NCBI GenBank assembly: GCA_039030075.1
Contig: JBCCEW010000008.1
Span: 124,001 to 188,000, forward strand
Reading direction: 5' to 3'
DNA length: 64,000 nt
Source of the DNA: Myxococcota bacterium
Lineage (GTDB): Bacteria > Myxococcota_A > UBA9160 > SMWR01
Shown here piece after piece: positions 35,974 through 43,076 of the stretch. Position 1 is the stretch's first letter. Each line of letters starts with the position of its first letter. Under the pieces are notes generated by a model. The model did not search any database. It was not told where the DNA came from and saw only the letters and a list, made by a program, of their open reading frames with translations. Made by a program: the position numbers and the translations under genes.

Positions 35974-36198
35974 CTACGATTCGAGCAGGCGCAGGATCTC
36001 GTCGGTCTCGGGGAAGCGTCCCTCGGCCTGCTTCGAGAACACGAGTCGCTCGCCGTCGCGCACCTCGAAGTCTCCGACCTTGCCGGGAATCAGGGTCGTC
36101 TCGACGTCCAGGGACTCCTGCAGCGCGGCCGCCAAACTGGTGGCCTGGGGCAGGTAGTTTCAACGCGCGCAGTAGGTGATCGAGAGGGGTCGGCCCAT
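35974..36198 (-). CDS. SelW/Rdx-type selenoprotein with in-frame TGA as Sec
   Basis: A 74-residue protein when the TGA at 36160-36162 is read as selenocysteine. The N-terminus ends in ITYCAR then Sec13 and NYLPQATSLAAALQ, giving the C-x-x-U redox motif (C10-A-R-U13) and the helix that follows it in the SelT/SelW/SelH (Rdx, TIGR02174) family. Downstream come LIPGKVGDFEV, RLVFSKQAEGRFPE and EILRLL, the normal family core, then TAG. Codon use stays coding-like to the TAG. A GGAG lies 7 nt before the ATG. A candidate SECIS hairpin follows the TGA. It starts 19 nt after a thioredoxin-fold isomerase gene on the same strand. Predicted role: small cytoplasmic thiol/selenol oxidoreductase. Read as a stop, the TGA would leave 12 residues. 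Confidence 0.85.
36127..36145 (-). promoter_or_regulatory. Candidate bacterial SECIS hairpin
   Basis: In the mRNA, GGCC-A-CCA pairs with UGG-C-GGCC around a GUU loop: seven base pairs with one A-C mismatch. The stem begins 14 nt after the UGA and the loop G is nucleotide 23 after it, close to the placement in E. coli fdhF. A G at the start of a small apical loop is what SelB recognises in known bacterial SECIS elements. The hairpin also has to code for protein, so some pairing could be chance. Confidence 0.55.
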
Positions 36199-36217
36199 GA
36201 CGGTCTCCGCTTGGGGT

Positions 36218-36817
36218 TCAGAGCTTTTCGAGAGCTTCGCGCACGTGGGGAATGCGTTCCATCCCGTAGAAGAGCTCGTTGCCGACCAGGAAACTCGGCA
36301 CGCCGAACACGCCCGCCTCGTGCGCCCATTCTTCCAGCCGTGCGTACTCGGCCCGTCCGGCGCCCTCGAGGAACGACGGAAAGCCCGCCGCGTCCAGACC
36401 GACCGAAGACAGCAGCTGGCACAGGACGTCGAGATCGCCGAGATCGAGGCTCCGCCGCCAGAACCGATCGAAGAGCGCGTCATGGAAGGCGCGCGGATCG
36501 CCCTGACGGCGGGCGTAGAGGAACGCGACGTGGGCGTCCGCGCTGTCGACCGGCGCAGGCGGCGGCACGAGCGGGAGTCCGCGACGCGTCGCTTCGCGTT
36601 TGCAGTCCCGCAGGACGTAGCGGGCGCGTCGACGCCGGGCGGGCGCATCGCGGTCGGTGGCCATCGCGTCCGGAGACGGGCTCGCGAACTCGGCGTCGGA
36701 CAGCGTGTAGGGGAGCAGCACCAGTTCGGCGCCGCATTCCGTCTCGAGCGCACGGGCGTCCGCCTGGACCAGATACGCGTAGGGGCTCTTGTAGTCGAAG
36801 AAATGGATGACGCGCAT
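36218..36817 (-). CDS. DsbA-fold 2-hydroxychromene-2-carboxylate isomerase-like protein
   Basis: A 199-residue thioredoxin-superfamily protein. VIHFFDYKSPYAYL (3-16) is the N-terminal strand and active loop of the HCCA isomerase/kappa-GST group, where a Ser replaces the CxxC of DsbA; GVFGVPSFLVGNELFYGMER near the C-terminus holds the cis-Pro and the closing strands. Members use glutathione to isomerise aromatic breakdown products, but many are uncharacterised. I chose the ATG at 36817; a TTG at 36826 is possible. It is followed by the selenoprotein gene after 19 nt, so a joint thiol-redox role is plausible. Confidence 0.83.
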   Translation of the reverse strand: MRVIHFFDYKSPYAYLVQADARALETECGAELVLLPYTLSDAEFASPSPDAMATDRDAPARRRRARYVLRDCKREATRRGLPLVPPPAPVDSADAHVAFLYARRQGDPRAFHDALFDRFWRRSLDLGDLDVLCQLLSSVGLDAAGFPSFLEGAGRAEYARLEEWAHEAGVFGVPSFLVGNELFYGMERIPHVREALEKL

Positions 36818-36875
36818 CGGTGTCAACCAGGCTAGCAGGCAGCGTTCCTTCCGGGCGCGCGCCGCTGCCGAGGGT

Positions 36876-38705
36876 TCAAGTCCACGAGAACCAGAGCGCC
36901 AGCGCTCCCAGCCCGCCCACGAGCTGGAGGGCGATGCCCGGACCGATGCTGAGCGAGCGTTCGCGGATCACGCCGAGGGCGAGCCCGCCCAGGAGCGCCG
37001 AGCTCGCGACGAACGCGAGCATCTCCCGGGAGCTCAGGCCGAGTTGCTCGAGACCCGTCCCGAAGAAGGTCGGGATCGAGAACGCCGAGGTCACCGCCGC
37101 GTAGGCGAGGGCGGACACCCAGGTCGCCCGCGACAACCACCAGGGACCGCCCGGATGCTGGACGGGCTCGTCGACCGAGAGCATCCCGTGCACCAGTCCG
37201 CGGAACCAGACTTCCGCCGCGGTCAGGGTCAGCGCCCCTGCGACCAGGGCAGCGAGGATCTCCAGGGGCGTGTCGCCGATCGTGAGCGGCGTCCAGCCGC
37301 GGACCGGCAGCGCACAGAGGAAGACGGCGGGCGCGAGCCAGGCCCAGCGTCCGGGCGCCGGTGCGCGCCAGCCGAACACCCAGGGCCGCCAGCGGGCGGC
37401 GGCGCGCGTGGCGACCGTGCCGATCGCGAGGGCGAGGAGTCCGATCTTCCCCAGCTCGAAGGCCGGGCTGTAGGCCGGGTCGGCGGCGCCGATGCCTTCG
37501 AGGGAAGGCAACGCCGCGGCGAGGGGCCAGAAGCCGAGGAACATGATGCCGACCGCGAAGGCCGTGATCATGCGGCCCAGCCGCGACCACCGACTCGGCC
37601 GCTCGTAGGCCCGGGAGAGGATCTCGAGCACCTCCGCCGACGCGAGCTGGGTGCCGCGGGGGCGCGGCGAACCGCCGATGTCCTGGGAGCCGCCCCAGCG
37701 CTTGCCGACCGGGCGTCCGTCGACGGCCGGGTCGATGCGGTTCAGCAGCGCGTAGGCCGGCTCGAGGTCCGGGCCGGCCAGCGAGTTCACGCGCCGCAGG
37801 GTGTAGACCCCGGGCTGGTTCTCGAGGGCGATCACGCTGAGCTGGTCGCCCCAGCGCGTCTTCAGCAGCTGCTCGACGGTGTAGATTCCCGAGCGATCCC
37901 GGCACACCACGGCCACGCTGCCCGGGGCGATCTCGACGTGACCATAGATCTCCTCGACGCGCGTGTAGTCGCCGAAGTCTTCGCCCTGATAGACCATCGC
38001 GTCGACGGCGCGCAGCATCTCGAGCGTGTAGCTGGTGGGATCCTTGCGGTTCCAGGCGCCGGCCTGCCGGAGCGCTTTCTCGCGGGCCACGAGGGCGTCG
38101 ACGTTGCGCTGGGCCGCCGCCAGGGAGTGGCTCGGCAGGCCGCACCACTGGGCCAGGCTGAGACCGTTGGCGTCGATCGCACCCTCGAAGCGCAGCAGCG
38201 GGAGCAGGACGTCGCGGGCTTCGGGCCGCAGCTCGCGCACCCGACGGTGGTTCAGCAGACACCACAGCGCGAGGATCGTGTCGAGATCCGGGTCGTTGGC
38301 GTAGAGGGTCCAATCGCCCGAGCCGAGATCGAGCCCGCTCGCCACGAGCAGCAGCGCCTGTTCGCAGGTCGCCAGGGTGAAGAGGCGCTCGCAGCCGGCG
38401 TGGTGGTCGAGGTTGTAGAGCTGGCGATCGGTGTCGAGCAGCGGTCCGAAGCTGCCCGCGCCGTCCAGCAGGATCACCCGCTCGCCGAGGGCGCCCGCGT
38501 CCGAGCGCGAAGCCGCCATTTCCGGGTCGAGGATCACCCGTAGCCGCGGCGCCTCGTCACAGACCAGCGCGCGGTCGCCTTCCTTCTCCCGGATCGCATA
38601 GCGCTCAGGGATCTCGGAAGCGGGCTGCGGCGCCTTTGCCAGCGGGGCCGGAGCACCGGTGGCGCGGGCGGGCCGAAGCACCGGTTGGAGCGGGGGATCC
38701 GCCAT
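36876..38705 (-). CDS. DHH-like domain fused to CPBP-like membrane domain
   Basis: A 609-residue protein from the ATG at 38705. Residues about 45-300 are soluble and contain LYNLDHHAGCERLF and YANDPDLDTILALWCLLNH, reminiscent of the metal-binding motifs of DHH phosphoesterases. Residues about 375-605 have six to eight membrane spans and resemble the CPBP (Rce1-like) protease family at AAEVWFRGLVHGML. In active CPBP proteins this motif is EExxxR and a later helix has FxxxH; here the first Glu is Ala and the His is not found (ALAYAAVTSAF), so protease activity is doubtful. Function unknown; membrane-tethered nucleotide or phosphoester sensing is one possibility. Confidence 0.6.
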   Translation of the reverse strand: MADPPLQPVLRPARATGAPAPLAKAPQPASEIPERYAIREKEGDRALVCDEAPRLRVILDPEMAASRSDAGALGERVILLDGAGSFGPLLDTDRQLYNLDHHAGCERLFTLATCEQALLLVASGLDLGSGDWTLYANDPDLDTILALWCLLNHRRVRELRPEARDVLLPLLRFEGAIDANGLSLAQWCGLPSHSLAAAQRNVDALVAREKALRQAGAWNRKDPTSYTLEMLRAVDAMVYQGEDFGDYTRVEEIYGHVEIAPGSVAVVCRDRSGIYTVEQLLKTRWGDQLSVIALENQPGVYTLRRVNSLAGPDLEPAYALLNRIDPAVDGRPVGKRWGGSQDIGGSPRPRGTQLASAEVLEILSRAYERPSRWSRLGRMITAFAVGIMFLGFWPLAAALPSLEGIGAADPAYSPAFELGKIGLLALAIGTVATRAAARWRPWVFGWRAPAPGRWAWLAPAVFLCALPVRGWTPLTIGDTPLEILAALVAGALTLTAAEVWFRGLVHGMLSVDEPVQHPGGPWWLSRATWVSALAYAAVTSAFSIPTFFGTGLEQLGLSSREMLAFVASSALLGGLALGVIRERSLSIGPGIALQLVGGLGALALWFSWT

Positions 38706-38839
38706 GCCGAAGTCGACTCCTGCTCGAACCCGAATCCCGGAAAGCGTGCGCCCCGGCCGTCCCTGCGGCAAGGGGGGCGTGGGAGGATCCGGGCGCCTGG
38801 AAACCGAACTGGGGCGAAAATGACGCGATTCCGGCACGT

Positions 38840-39253
38840 TCAGCCCTCCCCGCTGCGCTCCTTTCGGTGCTCGGGGAGGCCTCCGCCGAGCGGCAGGCTC
38901 CCGAGCGCCTGGGACGCCCAGGTGTGGTCCTCGGGGAGGACCCCGCCCGGCTCGTCGAGGGAGCTCGTCGTGACGTCGATCTCATCGGGCCGTCGCGCAT
39001 CGCGAAACGTGAGCTGGGTCCCGCAATTCGCGCAGAAATCCCGCACCGCGTGAGACGAAGAGGCGTAGCCCCGGGGCTCCCCGGCGGTCCAGCTGAAGGC
39101 GGTGCCGGCGGCCGTGAACCACGCGACACAGGCCGACCCGGTGGTCCCGCGGCAGCTGCGGCAGTGGCAGTAGGTGCGGGAGCGGAAGGGCGGGCGGACG
39201 GCGTAGCGCACTGCGCCGCAGAAACAGCCGCCCGTGCGTCCGGCGTCGCTCAG
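38840..39253 (-). CDS. GFA / CENP-V family zinc protein
   Basis: A 137-residue protein with the GFA domain zinc ligands: GCFCGAVRY near the start, YCHCRSCRG, and FCANCGTQL later. The family includes glutathione-dependent formaldehyde-activating enzyme, but most members are uncharacterised. No ATG, GTG or TTG lies upstream in frame close to the domain; the best start is a CTG at 39253 overlapping the dapL stop (CTGA), 12 residues before the first Cys. Translation would then depend on coupling to dapL. Confidence 0.8.
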   Translation of the reverse strand: MSDAGRTGGCFCGAVRYAVRPPFRSRTYCHCRSCRGTTGSACVAWFTAAGTAFSWTAGEPRGYASSSHAVRDFCANCGTQLTFRDARRPDEIDVTTSSLDEPGGVLPEDHTWASQALGSLPLGGGLPEHRKERSGEG

Positions 39254-40485
39254 GACGCGAAGGTCCCGCGGATCCGCTCGATCGCGGTTTCGACGTTCTC
39301 GCGCGAGTTGAACGCCGAGATCCGGATGTAGCCCTCGCCGGCCGCGCCGAAGCCGCTGCCCGGGGTGCACACCACGTGGGCGCGCTCGAGCAAACGGTCG
39401 AAGGCGCCCCAGCTCGAAAGGCCTTCCGGGGTCTCGACCCAGACGTAGGGCGCGTGCTCGCCGCCGAAGCACGTGAAGCCCGCGGCACCGAGGCCGCTGC
39501 GCAGGGCCTCGGCGTTCGCCATGTAGTAAGCGACCTGTTCGCCGGTCTGTTTCGCGCCTTCCGGCGTGAAGACGGCGGCAGCCGCCCGCTGGATCACGTA
39601 GGGCACGCTGTTGAACTTCGTGGCGTGCCGACGCGACCACAGCCCGTGGAGAGACACGCGTTCGCCGCCCGCGGTGCTGCCGCTGAGGGCCTTCGGCACG
39701 ACCGTGTACGCACAGCGCACGCCGGTGAAGCCCGCGCGCTTCGAGAAGCTGCGCATCTCGATCGCGCACTCGCGCGCTCCCTCGATCTCATAGATCGAGC
39801 GCGGCAGGGACGGATCCTGGATGAACGCGTCGTAGGCCGCGTCGAAGATCAGCACGGCGTCGTGCTCGCGCGCCCAGGCCACCCAGGCTTCGAGGTTCGC
39901 ACGGCTCGCGACGGCGCCGGTCGGGTTGTTCGGCGAGCAGAGGTAGGCGAGGTCGACGCGCTCGGCCGGCGGGCCCGGCATGAAGCCGTTCTCTGCCGTG
40001 GCGGGCAGGTAGTGGATGCCCGCGTAGCGCCCGTCGGCGTCGGCCTCGCCGGTGCGGCCGGCCATGACGTTGGTGTCGACGTAGACCGGATACACCGGGT
40101 CGGTGACGGCGAAGGAGCAGTCGCCCGCGAAGATCTCCTGGATGTTCCCGCTGTCCTGCTTGCTGCCGTCGGAGACGAAGATCTCGTCGGCGTCGATCGC
40201 CACGCCGCGCGCGGCGAAGTCGTGCTCGCGGATGGCCTCGACCAGGAAGTCGTAGCCGTTCTCCGGGCCGTAGCCGCGGAACCCGTCGGCCGTCCCGAAC
40301 TCGCGGCTCGCCTCGCGGAGGGCTTCGACGATCGCCGGCGCGAGGGGCAAGGTGACGTCGCCGATCCCCAGCCGAATCACCGCCGCATCCGGGTTGGCGT
40401 CGCCGAAGGCCTTCACCCGTCGCCCGATCTCGGGGAAGAGGTAACCGGCCTGCAGTTTCTGGTAGTGCTCGTTGATGCGTGCCAT
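39250..40485 (-). CDS. dapL: LL-diaminopimelate aminotransferase DapL
   Basis: A 411-residue class I/II PLP aminotransferase, exactly the DapL length. The start [23 protein letters not shown] and [11 protein letters not shown] are diagnostic. [30 protein letters not shown] and the PLP-lysine region [15 protein letters not shown] follow in order. DapL converts tetrahydrodipicolinate directly to LL-diaminopimelate, shortening lysine and peptidoglycan precursor synthesis. The open frame 13 codons upstream is not needed. It is followed by the GFA gene with a stop/start overlap. Confidence 0.93.
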   Translation of the reverse strand: MARINEHYQKLQAGYLFPEIGRRVKAFGDANPDAAVIRLGIGDVTLPLAPAIVEALREASREFGTADGFRGYGPENGYDFLVEAIREHDFAARGVAIDADEIFVSDGSKQDSGNIQEIFAGDCSFAVTDPVYPVYVDTNVMAGRTGEADADGRYAGIHYLPATAENGFMPGPPAERVDLAYLCSPNNPTGAVASRANLEAWVAWAREHDAVLIFDAAYDAFIQDPSLPRSIYEIEGARECAIEMRSFSKRAGFTGVRCAYTVVPKALSGSTAGGERVSLHGLWSRRHATKFNSVPYVIQRAAAAVFTPEGAKQTGEQVAYYMANAEALRSGLGAAGFTCFGGEHAPYVWVETPEGLSSWGAFDRLLERAHVVCTPGSGFGAAGEGYIRISAFNSRENVETAIERIRGTFAS

Positions 40486-40572
40486 GAGGATTCCGAAGCT
40501 AGGAGAAGCAGGGATCGACCGCATCCGTCTTCGACGGTGCGGGGAGCTGAGGAAGCCGACCTTCGTACCGCG

Positions 40573-41451
40573 CTACTGCCGCGCCGGCGCGAACACCTCG
40601 AGCAGGTTCTCGTCGAAGCCGGGCTGCCCGTCGGGGCGGAACGGCTGGATGCAGACGTGGTCGGCGCCCGCGTCGTGGTGTTCCTGGATCCGGTTCGCAA
40701 TCGCCTTCTCGTCGCCCCAGGCGACGATCGCGTCGACGAGGCGGTCGCTGCCCCCGTTCTCGAAGTCGGCGTCTTAGAAGCCGAGCCCCTTCAAGTTGTT
40801 GTGATAGTTGGGGAGAACCGTGTAGGTCTGCATCTGGGCCCGGGCCAGGGCGCGCGCCTTGGTGGCGTCGGTCTCGAGCAGCACCATCTGCTCGGGGCAC
40901 AGCAGCGGCTTCGTGCCGAGGATCTCTCGGGCGCGGGCGGTGTGCTCGGGTGTGGTGAAGTAGGGGTGGGCGCCCGCGGCGGCATCGCGCGCCAGGCCGA
41001 GCATGTTCTTGCGGAGCGCCGCGAGGACCACAGGAGCCGGTTCCTTCGGCTCGGGTCCGCGGTAGAGCGCGCTGTCCATGCCTTCGAGGTAGTTCCGCAT
41101 GGTCGTGACCGGCTTGCCGTACTCGTGCTTGCGCAGCCCCGCGACCATGGGCGCATGGGAAACGCCGAGTCCCATCAGGAACCGGCCGCCGGTGGCTTCG
41201 CCCAGCGTTTCGCGGATCGAGCGCATCAGCATGGGGTCGCGCGCGTAGATGTTGGCGATCCCCGTCGCGAACTTGAGCGTTTCGGTCTGGCCGGCGAGGT
41301 AGCCGATCAAGGCGAAGGGGTCGCGTCCGACGGCCTCGGGCAGCCACAGCGCGCCGTAGCCCCATTCTTCGAGTCGCCCCGCGAACTCGATGGCCTGGGG
41401 GGCCGGAAGGTGGTCGAGCCAGGTCCAAACGCCGAGTTTGCCGAGGTCCAT
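40573..41451 (-). pseudogene. Luciferase-like (F420-type) oxidoreductase interrupted by TAA
   Basis: Starting at the ATG 41451, 225 codons match the LLM-class F420-dependent oxidoreductase family (LGVWTWLDHLPAPQAIEFA, GYGALWLPEA, FATGIANIYARDPMLM, GGRFLMGLGVSH). TAA at 40774-40776 then stops the frame. Directly after it the same frame continues for 66 codons with the expected C-terminal sequence (FENGGSDRLVDAIVAWGD, HHDAGADHVCIQPF) to a TAG at 40573-40575. Only one codon is wrong: no frameshift and no decay. It may be a recent nonsense mutation, a sequencing or assembly error, or a truncated but working protein. Read through, the length would be normal (about 292). Confidence 0.8.
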
Positions 41452-41611
41452 CGGGGGTTCTCCTTTGCGGGATGGATCGCGCAAGGTAGCCCTTCACGTC
41501 GGCCGGGCCCGTCGGTTCCTCTAGACTGGCGGCGACGCGAGGGCGAGGGTCCACGGCGCGCCGCCTCGCGGCTCCTGTCGGTCGTCTCGACCGGTAGGAG
41601 CGGGAGGAGGG

Positions 41612-42229
41612 ATGGAGCCGCGCACGAAGACGGTGCTGGGGATCGCCGCCGCGGCGGCCCTGCTGTCGGCGCCGCTCGGCTGGGTGGTCACCGACCATCT
41701 CGAGCAGGACAACGACTTCTGCAACGCCTGTCACGTCGATGCGACGACTCCCCTTCACATCGACGTCCGAGCGCGCTTCGATGGACGCCCGGCCGCCGAC
41801 CTCGCGTCCGTGCACGCCGCGACCGAGGTCGAGGGGCGGGACGACCCTGCCTTTCGCTGCATCGACTGCCATGGCGGCGTCAGCTTCGTGGGTCGTGCCC
41901 GCGTGAAAGCGTTGGCGGCGAAGGACACCTTCTGGTACGTCGTCGGTCACTTCGAGGAGCCGAAGGGCATGCGCTGGCCGCTCTGGGACGAAGACTGTCG
42001 CCAATGCCACGCTCGTTTCGACGAGTCGCCGGGCGCTGCCTGGGAATCCACCCGATTCCACCAGGTGCCGCTCCACAACGTCGACCTCGGGGTCGACTGC
42101 GTCGAGTGTCACCTGGTTCACGAGCCCGGCGGCAACGCCGACGCCCACTTCCTTCACGCCGAACCCGTGCGCGCGCAGTGTGCGCGTTGCCACGAGGAAT
42201 TCGCCGGCACGGTTCCGCCCGGAGCCTGA
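41612..42229 (+). CDS. NapC/NirT-like membrane-anchored cytochrome c with five heme motifs
   Basis: A 205-residue protein with one N-terminal membrane span (about 8-27) and five CxxCH heme-binding motifs: C37-NACH, C83-IDCH, C129-RQCH, C163-VECH and C190-ARCH. Size, anchor and motif spacing resemble NapC/NirT/NrfH quinol dehydrogenases, which normally have four hemes. It would pass electrons from the quinone pool to a periplasmic acceptor. A strong GGAGGAGG precedes the ATG. The next gene, another c-type cytochrome, begins 22 nt downstream and may be its electron partner. Confidence 0.85.
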   Translation: MEPRTKTVLGIAAAAALLSAPLGWVVTDHLEQDNDFCNACHVDATTPLHIDVRARFDGRPAADLASVHAATEVEGRDDPAFRCIDCHGGVSFVGRARVKALAAKDTFWYVVGHFEEPKGMRWPLWDEDCRQCHARFDESPGAAWESTRFHQVPLHNVDLGVDCVECHLVHEPGGNADAHFLHAEPVRAQCARCHEEFAGTVPPGA

Positions 42230-42251
42230 GCCGACACATCGGAGGGTCCCC

Positions 42252-43046
42252 ATGTCACTGCTTCGGATCGCTGCCTTCGCCGTTGCGTTTTGCTGGCCCC
42301 TGGTCGGGGCCGCGTACCCGGGTGGCACTCCCACGTCCCAGACCGATGCGGCGCCCTACTGCGCCGGCTGTCACGCCTCGCGCAGCGCCGATGCGCTCGG
42401 CGGTGGCGAACGTGCCGAGAAGGAAGTCGCCGAGCGGAAGCACGTGTCGGTGATCTTGTCGGGGCAGGGCGGCTACGAGCAGCTCACAGAGCAGGACCGT
42501 CAGACGCTCGCCGATCAGATCCGAGCCCTCGATGCGGCTTCCACGGTCTCTCTGAAGGCGCCGAAGACGGTGAAGCCCGGTCAGACCTTCCAGGTGCAGG
42601 TGATGGTCACGGGGGGCGCGGGCCCGGTGGTCGGAGTTGCGCTCGTCGATCGCGCCCACCGCTGGTATGCGCGGCCGGCACCCTCGGCGGGGTGGGTGGT
42701 CGTGGCGCCGCCCGAGATCACCGGTGCCGACGGCCAGCCCCGCAGCGGTTGGCTCGAGAAGCGCCCGGCCGACGCCGGTCGGAATCTCTCCTACGTGAAC
42801 ATTCCCGACGTCGCCTCCGACGCCGCCGCAGGGACCTGGGGTTCGGCCCAGGTGGTGTTCACCCTGCGCGCGCCGGATCGTGCGGGCAGCTACCCGCTGT
42901 CGGCGGCCTACTTCTACGGCACCGAGAAGTCGACGCTGCTCGGCTATACGACCAACGCCCTCGGCTACAAGGTCGTCCGCGGCGGACTCGCCGGTGGGTC
43001 GGGTCGCGTGATGTTCGCGCCCGTCGAAGCAATCGAAGTGAAGTAG
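42252..43046 (+). CDS. Secreted single-heme protein with C-terminal beta domain
   Basis: A 264-residue exported protein (signal peptide ends near GAA-Y22) with one heme motif, YCAGCHASR (C37, C40, H41). A helical stretch of about 60 residues follows (ERKHVSVIL, LADQIRALDAAS), then an Ig-like beta domain from about 100 on (VKPGQTFQVQVMVTGGAG; GTWGSAQVVFTLRAPDRAGSYPL). I do not know the family. It is probably cotranscribed with the five-heme cytochrome upstream and could be its periplasmic redox partner. Confidence 0.75.
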   Translation: MSLLRIAAFAVAFCWPLVGAAYPGGTPTSQTDAAPYCAGCHASRSADALGGGERAEKEVAERKHVSVILSGQGGYEQLTEQDRQTLADQIRALDAASTVSLKAPKTVKPGQTFQVQVMVTGGAGPVVGVALVDRAHRWYARPAPSAGWVVVAPPEITGADGQPRSGWLEKRPADAGRNLSYVNIPDVASDAAAGTWGSAQVVFTLRAPDRAGSYPLSAAYFYGTEKSTLLGYTTNALGYKVVRGGLAGGSGRVMFAPVEAIEVK

Positions 43047-43057
43047 CCGGAGGCTTC

Positions 43058-43073
43058 GCCGGCGCGCGCCGGC
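43058..43073. terminator. 16-bp perfect palindrome between convergent genes
   Basis: GCCGGCGCGCGCCGGC is its own reverse complement and fills the 30-nt gap between the cytochrome gene (+) and the symporter gene (-). It could fold in either transcript; GCCGG upstream at 43046-43050 offers a second pairing. No T tract follows, so a bidirectional terminator is a guess from position. Confidence 0.35.
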
Positions 43074-43076
43074 AGG

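Noticed and set aside
40774-40776. TAA in the luciferase-like gene as a recoded codon
   Set aside because: TAA is not used for selenocysteine or pyrrolysine, and no recoding signal is seen; mutation or sequence error is simpler.
39376-42453. A 1,025-codon open frame on the plus strand
   Set aside because: It is antisense to dapL and the luciferase-like gene and overlaps the five-heme cytochrome in another frame; long open frames opposite genes are expected at this GC content.
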